A stretch of 64,000 bases of DNA, taken from the NCBI GenBank assembly GCA_041746735.1, contig JBGTGP010000036.1, positions 1 to 64,000 on the forward strand. Direction: 5' to 3'. This DNA is from Opimibacter sp041746735 (GTDB lineage: Bacteria; Bacteroidota; Bacteroidia; Chitinophagales; Saprospiraceae). Shown one piece after another: positions 47,501 through 55,968 of the stretch (position 1 is its first letter; each line of letters opens with the position of its first letter). The position numbers were made by a program, and so were the translations under genes. Below the pieces are notes generated by a model. It saw only the letters and a list, made by a program, of their open reading frames with translations, did not search any database and had not been told where the DNA came from.

Positions 47501-50329
47501 AGGAACATCATACCAATTGGCGACCAGATTCATTCCTACAGTAACCGACAATGTCGGGATATTATCATTTTCGCATATGGAATAAGCAGATGGTGTCGCA
47601 ACCGGAGGACTGATAAAAGGACAGTCACAATTTGGCGCTGCCACCAGGATAGTGTCTTTGCAGAGTCCAGATCCGGCAAGTAATTCAATGCTTACACTTT
47701 GTCCGTTGGGTATACCCGTCACGTCAAATACACCTGGCATGGGCATGGTCAGCATCCCGACGCTTACATGGACGGAATCCGCCGAACTCATAAACTGGAT
47801 TCCGTAGGTTTGATTCAGTAGATTACAAGGGGTGGCCGAGACGGAAAAGTCAGGATACGGTGTCACATAGATTGTGATCGGAATCGTATCATAACACATA
47901 CGTGTAGTTGACGCCAACAAATAGATGGTGACGGTATCCACCGGCGCATAGAACAATGGATTGATCAGGGTAGAAGAATCCAATGGCGTTTGGGTGTGAA
48001 AGCTATAGGTGGCCATACTGTTGCCGAGATCCTGAATCATGAGGGACTGCAAGGCGATAGAACCGCCCGCACAAATTTCAATCGGGGGTATTGGGGCTAT
48101 GCGGGGTGATGGGTGTATATTGAGTTGAACGCGGATCGCATTGCGGCAGGTAAAGTCATCTACAAGGGCCCAGAGTTCTACGACCGTGGTCAGGTTGACG
48201 GCCTGAGGAAGAAACAACCATTGGCCCCCCTCAAACGGGTGTCCGTCATACCAGTTGACTGCATAAAACGGATTGATGTCTTCATCGTATTGCGTCAGAT
48301 CGACAGGGTTGGCGAATTCACTGCAAAGGGTAATCACCAGCGTATCCAAAACCGGCAGATCATAGACAGTGATATACGAAGTGCTGTTGGTGATGAACGC
48401 ACTGCATTCATAAAAATCATATACATCCAGGATAGTAAAAGCTGCTCCTATATCCGTTACCGAAATGGGAAGGGTCAGGGTCAGGGAAAAAGGATCAAAA
48501 TAGGGTTCTGACACATCATCGACACAGACCTGTATGGCATCCTGGTCACCAATCGGCAACTCGGTAATGGTCATGGGCGGAAAGGCACCGGAGGTTACCA
48601 CCAGATCCATCAGGTAGGGTGCGGTCCCGCCATCAATATTCATGTACATGTAAGCCGGTTCGTCCGGACAATTATTCCGACACATTTCGGCATTGCCCCA
48701 GATAGAGGCCGTCATATTGGCATCACACGGATCGGAGCAGAACCCCGGTGCCTCGATCAGGAAGTCAAACTCACAAATCAGGATCTGGTAATGTGGGGGG
48801 TTGATGTTGTTAATGGTCAAGGTAAGGTTGGGGCCCATAGCAGAGCCTGGTGATAATGTAAAAGTCGTCGGAACGCCGGTAATACCTACATTCGGCGTGA
48901 TAGTACCTGAGGATATGAATGCTTCATAGGTGGGACCGAAATTATTTCCATTTACGGTCAGCGTCACGGTAATAGCGTCGTCAAAAATATTGTTGGGTGT
49001 CCCGTTCTGGTCACAACCGATTTCAATAATGGTCCCGTTCGTATGTGGGAAAATAATATCAACACTGGCTGTATCAGCAGGACATTCTGCCTGTGGGAAC
49101 GGCTGGGGATGTCGGAATGTATAGTAGTACCGGCCTTCTCCGAATGATGCATAATACCATTGACCGAACGCCAGCATAGGTGACCACATGCCGCCAGGAT
49201 CCGGGCTGCCGTTGATGATCATATTCATATTGATAGGCCACGGATGGTCTGGACATACAAAGATGTCTGTATGGATTCCTGGGTTATTGTACGGGGCGTT
49301 GTACGTCGCCATGCCTGTAAAATGTGGTGGTATAGGGCAGCCTCCGGCTTCTGCCACAGACACGAGCCAGTAACTGATGGTGTCCGTGATATATACATCT
49401 ACGATATCTATATTCTGCACACCATTCACTTCGAATGTATCCGTTCCATTGGTATAGACCACATCAAAGAGGCCAGGAGGTAACGTGAAGAAAAAAGTAG
49501 CATCATACGGTGGACACCGGTCACAAAATGTACAGGATATTAAGATGTTGAAAGGGGTGATGTTAAATGTATATCCGGAAGCATACACCGGTGTTGCGTT
49601 GATATAGCCGTCGCAATCCGGAGAAGATGACCATAGTGGAGCGTCTATGAAGCGTCTGATCCATTCATGGACATAGGCAGCTGACAAGTCGCCAACATAT
49701 TTATGATGGCCGGTACCGGTCCCTTCTACATGATAACAGGGCATAACGTCCGGGTGGAGATTACTCTGGTTGGCCGTGCCATTCGAATTCCATACCGACA
49801 ATAAATTGAATCCGAATAAAATGCGCCCATTATAGGTGGCGTCATCACCACCGGGTCCCTGGTTATTCCACGTTCCACCCTGCATAAAATATACCTGGTC
49901 TCCGGCAGGGTCCAGGTCAAAAATGGCCGGAGCATTGAGCTCCGTCACATTCCATCCCAAAAGAGGCTGTACGATCTGATACGACCAGGTTCCGGCATTG
50001 TTGATGGCGTGCAGGGTAATGACTGTACCGGCAGGGACAGTGGGTCCCATTCGGGTAATCCGTAGGACGCCTTCTCCATCCCCCCAGAGCGTCTGGTTTC
50101 CGGTCTCCCAGCCATTGTCCGTCAGGTCAATGGTCGTTCCGTTGGTTATGGGCCGGTAGCTCATAAAGCTGATTTCATCCGAACCCGCCGGAAGGCCACA
50201 GGCTCCCATATCTGCCGAAACCCCCACGACGACCACATCACCAGGGAGAAGCTGGGTCTGGGTCAATACTTGTGAAGTGAGGAGTGTGAGTAGAAAAAAT
50301 AGGGAATAGCGGAGTATCATTCCTGACAT
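44567..50329 (-). CDS. Giant surface protein with T9SS type B (gliding-motility-associated) C-terminal domain
   Basis: 1920 residues. A signal peptide (about 1-23) is followed by an N-terminal domain (LLPGDVVVVGVSADMGA ... IDLTDNGWETGNQTLWG, about 25-230) seen on other secreted bacterial proteins. Many Ig-like modules follow, and several begin with 'CDCP/CNCP' and include 'GTWxIxxTPGGxNPATLxG'. The last 95 residues hold YVPNIFSPNGDGINDRIGP, the type B sorting domain. This domain type is called gliding-motility-associated but is widespread in non-gliders. It probably lies on the cell surface as adhesin or matrix. The promoter at 50374-50404 has an exact 19-base spacer. Confidence 0.92.
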   Translation of the reverse strand: MSGMILRYSLFFLLTLLTSQVLTQTQLLPGDVVVVGVSADMGACGLPAGSDEISFMSYRPITNGTTIDLTDNGWETGNQTLWGDGEGVLRITRMGPTVPAGTVITLHAINNAGTWSYQIVQPLLGWNVTELNAPAIFDLDPAGDQVYFMQGGTWNNQGPGGDDATYNGRILFGFNLLSVWNSNGTANQSNLHPDVMPCYHVEGTGTGHHKYVGDLSAAYVHEWIRRFIDAPLWSSSPDCDGYINATPVYASGYTFNITPFNILISCTFCDRCPPYDATFFFTLPPGLFDVVYTNGTDTFEVNGVQNIDIVDVYITDTISYWLVSVAEAGGCPIPPHFTGMATYNAPYNNPGIHTDIFVCPDHPWPINMNMIINGSPDPGGMWSPMLAFGQWYYASFGEGRYYYTFRHPQPFPQAECPADTASVDIIFPHTNGTIIEIGCDQNGTPNNIFDDAITVTLTVNGNNFGPTYEAFISSGTITPNVGITGVPTTFTLSPGSAMGPNLTLTINNINPPHYQILICEFDFLIEAPGFCSDPCDANMTASIWGNAEMCRNNCPDEPAYMYMNIDGGTAPYLMDLVVTSGAFPPMTITELPIGDQDAIQVCVDDVSEPYFDPFSLTLTLPISVTDIGAAFTILDVYDFYECSAFITNSTSYITVYDLPVLDTLVITLCSEFANPVDLTQYDEDINPFYAVNWYDGHPFEGGQWLFLPQAVNLTTVVELWALVDDFTCRNAIRVQLNIHPSPRIAPIPPIEICAGGSIALQSLMIQDLGNSMATYSFHTQTPLDSSTLINPLFYAPVDTVTIYLLASTTRMCYDTIPITIYVTPYPDFSVSATPCNLLNQTYGIQFMSSADSVHVSVGMLTMPMPGVFDVTGIPNGQSVSIELLAGSGLCKDTILVAAPNCDCPFISPPVATPSAYSICENDNIPTLSVTVGMNLVANWYDVPFGGVPVASNTLTYQPPAAISSTYYVEALDTADGCYSIRTAISFTVHPEAILSPLPDPVFCAGEMLNLSTLAPAVTNGVAGTGGWFNLSNQQPVSGMLQPVHGASWYYVFSSNPGNCQSTDTISAIVHPVPAVGIYEIVCDDIALTYNVYFTSLADIVLADAGMLIHVTGTDSFRLENIPFDTDVNFSLTVSATNCAADFTLPAPDCSCPDLLQVTSAQICSDQGMVDLSAFQGIGVNGTWQIATTPGGGNPATLLGAVLHVQNGDAGVYSLRFIRSVILTDCVDTAFFTLTLLRSPFADAGPDATVCAPDQILLNGIAGGTNAVVTWQTTGSGVIANPGAQNTSYTPTLVDITSGTIRFTLSATDPMGACPSAQSDVDITIDGTAYFILDPATLTYCDTADMVIDLDGLVQVGTTAGHWFFQSPGPNPITNNSLFNPSSLMPGNYIVFYTTTNANPPCTNDTLGVPLIIENCNCPSVALSTPVVSICSGNAVQDLNTFLITTELGTWSITSTPGGSNPATLQGSQFRTNQSDAGVYRLRFTLTNPVPGCDPFAEIDFTVIETPAVQVQMVACAPDLLSWQAQIFTTASDVIVSIGTLSSLGNNRYQISGITVGVGLILTVSNGNGLCTTLLQVDAPDCDCTLAISSLPDQAIFCPGETLRLEATVTGAKGTLTSFWISGNDTLYQNFINVQQPGTYSFVAMDALGCRAEHTVMITMYQVIIADLMALDITCPGDQDGVIILQGIQGGNGPFFISINNGNLLPVSSFPHRIENLGIGTYQIEIVDAFNCAEGYTLIVQAASSESLSLGPDQTILVGDSLLVQPVMSFVPDSFYWTGDISILNALLLNNWVSPEQDAIIRLFGIDDKGCLYSDELRIRVLLKSSIYVPNIFSPNGDGINDRIGPNVDPSVVMIDYFEIFSRWGELVYSIRSIDPINAGEGWDGTFRNEALNPGVYLYRVGVTNKRGQSIEQYGDLTLIR

Positions 50330-50373
50330 AGAAGTTGGGTGTGTGATGATCAGTATCCAATGCAGAGGACCGA

Positions 50374-50404
50374 TAAAGTTACCAATTATTTAGGCTTTGT
50401 CAAA
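50374..50404 (-). promoter_or_regulatory. Putative Bacteroidota-type promoter for the 1920-residue protein
   Basis: On the reverse strand TTTG (50404-50401), exactly 19 bases, then TAACTTTA (50381-50374): the expected TTTG-N19-TAnnTTTG form with one mismatch. It places transcription start near 50367, about 38 bases before ATG 50329. Confidence 0.6.
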
Positions 50405-50583
50405 CTTGCAAAAGCCTGATACTGAGATGTCCGGTAACGCTGCCTTCACAACAGGCATATTTTCATGCCGAAGCGGGTATTAGGCCCCCCGAGCAAAGCA
50501 GTACCATAAAGGCTAAGGTTGAGGATATTTTTTTAAAATGCCAAATCCCTTCGTTTTAAAGGAATCAAACATGGCATCGCCGC

Positions 50584-51489
50584 TCATGCAACGGGTGCCG
50601 GACTCTCCTTTCGGATAGACTTGTTGACAATATACACACCCGTCAGGGTGACCAGTGATCCGGTGATGATCAGAATGGTAAAAGGTTCGCCGGTAAACAA
50701 ACTGCCGGAAACCACCGCTACTAATGGATTGATATAGGCATAAACCGATACCAGACTCGTGGGTAATTTTTGCAGCGCATAGAGATACGCGATGAAGGCG
50801 ATGATGGAACTGACGATCACCAGAAATAGAATGGCACCCCAGGTATACAGGTTGATTTCTGCTATGGGGATTACCTGCCCGGAAGCCGTAGCCATGATAT
50901 TGAGTGCCACCCCGGAGATCAGCATTTGCCAGCCTATACTTTGGTACGGGTTAAAGCTAAGAGCAAAGGACTTGGTATAAATCGTGCCATACGCCCAGGC
51001 AAGTGAAGCAATAAGACCCAGAACCACACCTCCAAGGAAGGACGGATTGAAGAATTCATGAAGATGTTCATAAAAAACAATGCACACCCCTCCAAAACCC
51101 ACAAGGATACCTATCCATGCCAGGCACGGTATCCGCTGACCACCTCTGAACGCCAAAAGGATCACCAGCCATAGTGGAAAAATAGCGCCCAGAATAGCAC
51201 TCAATCCGGCGGAAGTAAGTTTAACACCCCACGTCGCAAAGCCATTGCTGATCATAAAATTGAGAACCGAAAGCAACAGGATCGGATACCAATCCTTCTT
51301 TTTGGGCATCGCCTCCCCACGAAACACAAACCACAAGATATACGCCAGGCCGGCCAGAATCTGACGTATACCCACCATCTGAAATGGTGGCATGTATCGG
51401 ACGGCCTCTTTGGTGCCGACCCAGGATACACCCCAGACAATGCACACGATACCTAATGCGAGATACGCTTTACGATCTGAAGTCCCCAT
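50584..51489 (-). CDS. EamA-family (DMT superfamily) transporter
   Basis: 301 residues with ten transmembrane helices in two EamA halves (about 7-140 and 155-290). Motif-like stretches are 'IVCIVWGVSWVGTKEAVRYM' at the start, GVKLTSAGLSAIL in the first half and YINPLVAVVSGSLFTGE in the second. Such proteins export or exchange amino acids, nucleotides or other small metabolites through the inner membrane. Substrate unknown. It is not obviously linked to its neighbours. Confidence 0.93.
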   Translation of the reverse strand: MGTSDRKAYLALGIVCIVWGVSWVGTKEAVRYMPPFQMVGIRQILAGLAYILWFVFRGEAMPKKKDWYPILLLSVLNFMISNGFATWGVKLTSAGLSAILGAIFPLWLVILLAFRGGQRIPCLAWIGILVGFGGVCIVFYEHLHEFFNPSFLGGVVLGLIASLAWAYGTIYTKSFALSFNPYQSIGWQMLISGVALNIMATASGQVIPIAEINLYTWGAILFLVIVSSIIAFIAYLYALQKLPTSLVSVYAYINPLVAVVSGSLFTGEPFTILIITGSLVTLTGVYIVNKSIRKESPAPVA

Positions 51490-51534
51490 GGATTTAACGG
51501 CTGCAAAGGTGAGGTTTTTACCCTATACCCGGTA

Positions 51535-52752
51535 TCAGTATCCTTTCATCCGTCGCCATAATCTGGCAAACCAATCCCGAATATTTCCATCTGGTATTTC
51601 CCGGTTTTCACTAAAAACCCACTCACCGTCTTTTTCTTCTACACGAAAGTTGAATACCAGATCCTGATAACTCCGGATCGTATCCATCATGCCCCCAAAC
51701 CGGAGATCACTCAGGATGGTAGCCGTGTCTGAAGGAAAAGCTGCAAGATATCCATCAGAAAACCACCATAAGATCTGGTAGTCCGGATGATGTTCTAACG
51801 TCCGGTGGATCGAATCATTCTTCGGGATGATATTGAGATAATGCAAATGGGGATCCGTATCAAAAATCGAATACATGCCCACATAATACTGTCGCTCATC
51901 TTCGGCCACACAGGACCATAATAAATTGTTCAGGATCGTCGGGCTGGTACGGGTACGAAGGAACTCTATTTGACGGTGATCGAGTGCGGCTGTAAATACG
52001 CGATCCACATGGGCTTTATTGATCAGCGTGAACAACATGTAGAGACTGCTGATGCCGATACCGGTCCAGTTGATATACGTACGGAGTGGATTTTCCCGCT
52101 TGAGAGCTGATACCCAGATCACACAGATCAGGAACGGCACCGTATACACAGGATCCACAACCGCAATATTGTCAAAGGCAAGGCGGTAATTGGAAAAAGG
52201 CTGGAAAACTTGTGTGCCGTATGCCGTAAAGGAATCCAGCAGTATATGTGTAAAAAAGGTCAGGAAAAATAAAAAATACCATTCCCGGAATCTGATGCTG
52301 GGTTCTTCCAGATCTTTGAGCATATAATACCGGTACAGCCGCATCAGTAAAAACAAGACAAGCACACAGGTCAAAAGCAGGAACCACCATCGGGGATACC
52401 CATCCTGGCTCAATAGCACATTGACTCCATAGGTGATGGCCAGCAGACATAAGATATTGAAGGTGGAAACTAATATTTTGTAAAATCGGCTCTTGTGAAA
52501 TTTGGATTCGTACAGCCGGTGTACAAGCCCACCGAATAGCAAAGGGGCCAAAATGGAAAAAAGAATGGAGTGTGTAATCCCCCGGTGAAAGGCCAGAGAC
52601 TGCATATCATCGAGAAACGGATTGGACAGGACATCCAGATCCGGGATGGTGCCTCCGATGGCGCCCCATACCAGGGCACGGTTACCAATTTTACGACCCA
52701 GCGCTATTTCGCCGACCGCTGCACCCAGTACAAGCTGTGTCAATGAGTCCAT
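51535..52752 (-). CDS. DUF457/YdjM-type membrane-bound metal-dependent hydrolase
   Basis: About 405 residues from ATG 52752 (MDSLTQLVLGAAVGEIALGRK). The frame runs further upstream, but the family starts with this sequence. The N-terminal part carries GGTIPDLDVLSNPF and FHRGITHSILF, the conserved Asp and His residues of the LexA-binding/YdjM-like membrane family. Several membrane helices and a soluble C-terminal region of about 180 residues follow. A perfect TACATTTG box (52766-52759) lies so close to the start that the mRNA may be leaderless. The enzymatic activity of the family is not established. Confidence 0.88.
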   Translation of the reverse strand: MDSLTQLVLGAAVGEIALGRKIGNRALVWGAIGGTIPDLDVLSNPFLDDMQSLAFHRGITHSILFSILAPLLFGGLVHRLYESKFHKSRFYKILVSTFNILCLLAITYGVNVLLSQDGYPRWWFLLLTCVLVLFLLMRLYRYYMLKDLEEPSIRFREWYFLFFLTFFTHILLDSFTAYGTQVFQPFSNYRLAFDNIAVVDPVYTVPFLICVIWVSALKRENPLRTYINWTGIGISSLYMLFTLINKAHVDRVFTAALDHRQIEFLRTRTSPTILNNLLWSCVAEDERQYYVGMYSIFDTDPHLHYLNIIPKNDSIHRTLEHHPDYQILWWFSDGYLAAFPSDTATILSDLRFGGMMDTIRSYQDLVFNFRVEEKDGEWVFSENREIPDGNIRDWFARLWRRMKGY

Positions 52753-52758
52753 CCGGTG

Positions 52759-52766
52759 CAAATGTA
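52759..52766 (-). promoter_or_regulatory. Possible leaderless -7 box
   Basis: TACATTTG on the reverse strand ends 6 bases before ATG 52752. A transcription start about 6 bases downstream would fall on or next to the start codon. No TTTG at -33 was found, so this is weak. Confidence 0.25.
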
Positions 52767-52846
52767 ACTTTACCGGGAAAAGATTTACCTTTCCCGGCAT
52801 CACAGGTGCAGGATTATTTTACGTGATCTTTACCCGTGTGGGATGT

Positions 52847-52875
52847 TTTGGTCGGCAAACCCGGCATTATCTTTA
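52847..52875 (+). promoter_or_regulatory. Putative promoter for the 52898 gene
   Basis: TTTG (52847-52850), 17 bases, TATCTTTA (52868-52875). The -7 box is one base off consensus and the spacer is two shorter than usual. It lies 22 bases before ATG 52898. Confidence 0.35.
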
Positions 52876-52897
52876 TCATTTCAACGCAGCTTCACTC

Positions 52898-53434
52898 ATG
52901 CGCATCTTGTTCTTTAGTTTTCTGCTCCTCGCGACTCCAATAGTGGCACAGGATACCACATTTCCCTGGCAGGATTTTTCATTTGGCACACCGGCGCTTT
53001 CCCTCAGGATGCCGGGCAAGCCGGTTGCTCAGGCATCAAAGCTGCCGGATCAGTTGCTCCAGCGTATAAAACGCTACGAAGCCCATTATATCAATGACCG
53101 CGTCAATGGCATGGTCGTTACGATCATGCATGCCACGTATACGGATGATGTCATCGCCGATCGGGAAGGTGTGATCAACGGTACGATGGAGCAATGGCAT
53201 CGCACAGGTGCTGTAGCTACCGTACATTCCACTAAAGAGATTACTGTATCTGGCAAATCCGCACTGGAGCAGCAAGGCGACTACCGGCATGAAGGAAAAG
53301 ACTATGCCTTTTATGACCTCGTGATCGCCGACGGCCCCAGCATGTGGCAGGTCATAGTCATTATCCGTGTAGGAGACGTTGGGCTGCGGCAGGCACTCAA
53401 TGATATGCGAGATTCCATTCAGTTCAAATCATAG
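52898..53434 (+). CDS. Secreted protein of unknown function upstream of phosphatase
   Basis: 178 residues from ATG 52898, which gives a signal peptide (MRILFFSFLLLATPIVAQ). The open frame extends much further upstream but overlaps the reverse-strand hydrolase and is not protein-like. The mature part shows an alternating alpha/beta pattern (MVVTIMHATYTDDVIADREG, MWQVIVIIRVGDVGLRQAL) without motif that I can name. It is 5 bp before the PhoD-like gene, so the two are almost surely translated from one mRNA, and it may act with that enzyme in the periplasm. Confidence 0.75.
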   Translation: MRILFFSFLLLATPIVAQDTTFPWQDFSFGTPALSLRMPGKPVAQASKLPDQLLQRIKRYEAHYINDRVNGMVVTIMHATYTDDVIADREGVINGTMEQWHRTGAVATVHSTKEITVSGKSALEQQGDYRHEGKDYAFYDLVIADGPSMWQVIVIIRVGDVGLRQALNDMRDSIQFKS

Positions 53435-53439
53435 TATCT

Positions 53440-54750
53440 ATGAAATTTATTTTATTGCTCTTGAGCCTGTCCCTGTTACAGGCGGTTGGTGTATTGGCCC
53501 AATGCGATTTGCGCTCAGGTCCTATGCCGGGTCACAGCGATATGCTGGAAGTGACCATTTGGGCTCAAACACAATATGCTCAGAAAATCCAACTTCGATA
53601 CTGGGAAGCAGGAAATACAGAAGGATTGCGATGGTCCCAGCCGGTCATGACCCAACACCGCAATGCCTATTGCGCACATCTCGTCGCCGATCAGGTGGAG
53701 CCAGGTAAAACGTACCAGTATGAGGTCCTGATCGATGATGTCGTGGTGGACTTTGACTATCCGCTCTATTTTAAAACCCAAAGGTTATGGCAATGGCGCA
53801 CAGACCCGGCTGATTTTAGTTTTGTAGCTGGCAGTTGTACCTATATCAATGAGGAAGTATATGATCGTCCCGGCAGACCTTACGGGGGCGGATATGAAAT
53901 TTTTTCCGCTATCCGGGATGAGCGGCCGGATCTGATGGTCTGGTTGGGCGATAATATCTATTTGAGGGAAGTGGATTGGAATTCCAGGACCGGCATATAC
54001 TATCGGTACAGTCATAGCCGATCGCTGCCGGAGTTACAGCCCTTATTAGCATCCACACATCACTATGCGACATGGGATGACCATGATTATGGACCCAATG
54101 ATTCAGACCGGTCATACTGGCTTAAGGATATTACACTGGAAGCGTTTAAAGATTTTTGGGCCAACCCCCATTATGGCGCTGGAGGGACGGAAGGGATTAC
54201 AGGTACCTTTTTTTGGGAAGACTGCCAGTTTTTTATCCTGGATGACCGCTGGTACCGGAGCCCCAGACCCGGCCCTGTCTATTTCGGGGAGAAACAAATG
54301 ACCTGGCTTATCGATGCGCTCCGTTTTAGCCAGGCATCCTTCAAGTTTATCTGTACCGGGGGTCAGATCATCAGTGATGCAGCGGTGTATGAAAACTATG
54401 CTGTCTTTGGAGAAGAACGTAACGCTCTACTTGACAGTCTCGACAAATACAATATTTCTGGCGTTGTGTTTCTGACCGGCGATCGTCATCATTCGGAACT
54501 TTCCCGGATGGAAACCGCCGATGGGGATATCTGGTATGATGTGACCTCATCGGCACTAACCTCCAGTACGGCTATGCGTCTGGAAGAACCCAACACGAAA
54601 CGAATACAAGGCTCCATGATCGGAGTGCGCAATTATGCGGTACTGGAGGTAAAAGGTCCCCGTCGGGAAAGGGTGTGCCACTTGACCTATAAAAATCAAA
54701 ATGGGGAGACGCTATATTCGTACATCATCGATAATGCCAAACGACGGTAA
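53440..54750 (+). CDS. Alkaline phosphatase D (PhoD-like) family phosphoesterase
   Basis: 436 residues with a signal peptide (about 1-20, GVLAQ). A fibronectin III-like N-terminal domain (about 25-115) precedes the metallophosphoesterase core. Core motifs are AGSCTY (about 130), WLGDNIYL (about 168), TWDDHDYGPND (about 212), and LTGDRHHSE near 345, all standard for PhoD-type enzymes. These bind iron and calcium in the family and hydrolyse phosphomono- and diesters. Probable role: phosphate scavenging in the periplasm. The terminator follows directly. Confidence 0.94.
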   Translation: MKFILLLLSLSLLQAVGVLAQCDLRSGPMPGHSDMLEVTIWAQTQYAQKIQLRYWEAGNTEGLRWSQPVMTQHRNAYCAHLVADQVEPGKTYQYEVLIDDVVVDFDYPLYFKTQRLWQWRTDPADFSFVAGSCTYINEEVYDRPGRPYGGGYEIFSAIRDERPDLMVWLGDNIYLREVDWNSRTGIYYRYSHSRSLPELQPLLASTHHYATWDDHDYGPNDSDRSYWLKDITLEAFKDFWANPHYGAGGTEGITGTFFWEDCQFFILDDRWYRSPRPGPVYFGEKQMTWLIDALRFSQASFKFICTGGQIISDAAVYENYAVFGEERNALLDSLDKYNISGVVFLTGDRHHSELSRMETADGDIWYDVTSSALTSSTAMRLEEPNTKRIQGSMIGVRNYAVLEVKGPRRERVCHLTYKNQNGETLYSYIIDNAKRR

Positions 54751-54756
54751 TACGTA

Positions 54757-54792
54757 AAAAAAAAGCCCGGCAATTTGCCGGGCTTTTTTTTG
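54757..54792. terminator. Bidirectional rho-independent terminator
   Basis: Stem GCCCGGC (54765-54771) and GCCGGGC (54777-54783), loop AATTT, flanked by A and T runs. It lies between the converging PhoD-like (forward) and OmpA-like (reverse) genes. Confidence 0.93.
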
Positions 54793-54801
54793 TGTGGTTT
54801 G

Positions 54802-55713
54802 TTATTTACCTACCTGGGTAGGATCGAGCAGATCATAGAATTGATCGAGTTTTGGCATAATGATGATGCGGGTACGACGATTTTTCGAACGACCTTCCGC
54901 GGAGGTATTTGGGGCCAGGGTATTGTATTCACCACGGCCGGCGGCGATCAGCCGATTGGGATCGATTTTATATTTCGTCTGGAGTACGCGAATCACAGAT
55001 GTAGCACGGCGAACACTCAGATCCCAGTTGTCCCGGATGCAATCGGTGCTGATGGGCACATTGTCTGTGTAGCCCTCGACCATCACTTCAAGGTCGGGTC
55101 TGGAATTGATGATTTGGGCGATCTTACCCAATACATCCTGAGCACGAGTGGTCAGGTTGGCACTACCACTTTGGTAAAGCATTTTATCGGACAGATTGAT
55201 CATGACTACGGTTTTGTCGATCTTAACTTCGACATCCTGATCATCAATTCCCTGGGCCAGTTGGCTCTTCAGGTTGACCGCCAGGGCAAGATTGAGGCTG
55301 TCCGCTTTTGATTTGGCGGCCTGCAGAAGGTGGATGTATTTGTCTTTTTCTGCAAGCTGCGACAGGGTTAGCTTCATGTTTTCATTGGCATCTTTTGAGA
55401 TGACCGTCAGATCACCTACCTGCGTGAGTTGTTTGTCACGTTGCATACGGCAGTCATCCAGTTGTGACCTCAGATCCCGGACTTGTTCTTCTCGGATGCC
55501 GGTGAGATTGTTCATCTCGGAGCGAAGTGAATTCCGCTCGTTTTCGCAGGCTTGTAGCCTTGACATATAGTCATTGAGGCTGGTGCCGCATTTGGCGAGT
55601 TGCTCATTACAGAGATTGAGGTCATTCTGTACAGCAGTGAATTTTTTCTTACTTACACACGAGGCCAATACCAACATGGCCATCGCAAGGAAGCTTAGAT
55701 ACGTACGATTCAT
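54802..55713 (-). CDS. OmpA-family peptidoglycan-binding lipoprotein
   Basis: 303 residues. The lipobox LASC gives a lipidated C19. A long coiled coil (about 25-150, rich in heptad leucines and arginine/glutamate) is followed by the OmpA C-terminal domain (about 170-285) with LYQSGSANLT, VEGYTDNVPI and the DLSVRRATSVIRVL segment that contacts peptidoglycan. Role: tethering outer membrane to cell wall. Lipoprotein plus coiled-coil spacer matches a Pal/YiaD-like design. Upstream region has a -7-like TAACATTG with no good -33. Confidence 0.93.
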   Translation of the reverse strand: MNRTYLSFLAMAMLVLASCVSKKKFTAVQNDLNLCNEQLAKCGTSLNDYMSRLQACENERNSLRSEMNNLTGIREEQVRDLRSQLDDCRMQRDKQLTQVGDLTVISKDANENMKLTLSQLAEKDKYIHLLQAAKSKADSLNLALAVNLKSQLAQGIDDQDVEVKIDKTVVMINLSDKMLYQSGSANLTTRAQDVLGKIAQIINSRPDLEVMVEGYTDNVPISTDCIRDNWDLSVRRATSVIRVLQTKYKIDPNRLIAAGRGEYNTLAPNTSAEGRSKNRRTRIIIMPKLDQFYDLLDPTQVGK

Positions 55714-55968
55714 TTTTCTATTATTTTAGATGATTCAATGTTATTGTTTCTCTACAAAACATCAGCGTCCCATCTTCCGCAGAAGATAGCTCATAGTGCT
55801 CATTTTACCCGCCAAAGGTAAACGTAAACCCTTAATCCTGTATGCTTTCCAAACAAATTATAGGTTAAAAACCTCTTAATTCGGTCCGGGAGAGGCGAAA
55901 TTTTTACTTTTATTGGTCTTTTGATCTTGCAACCATTGTAATACCTACAATTAGAAATTCTGAACACT

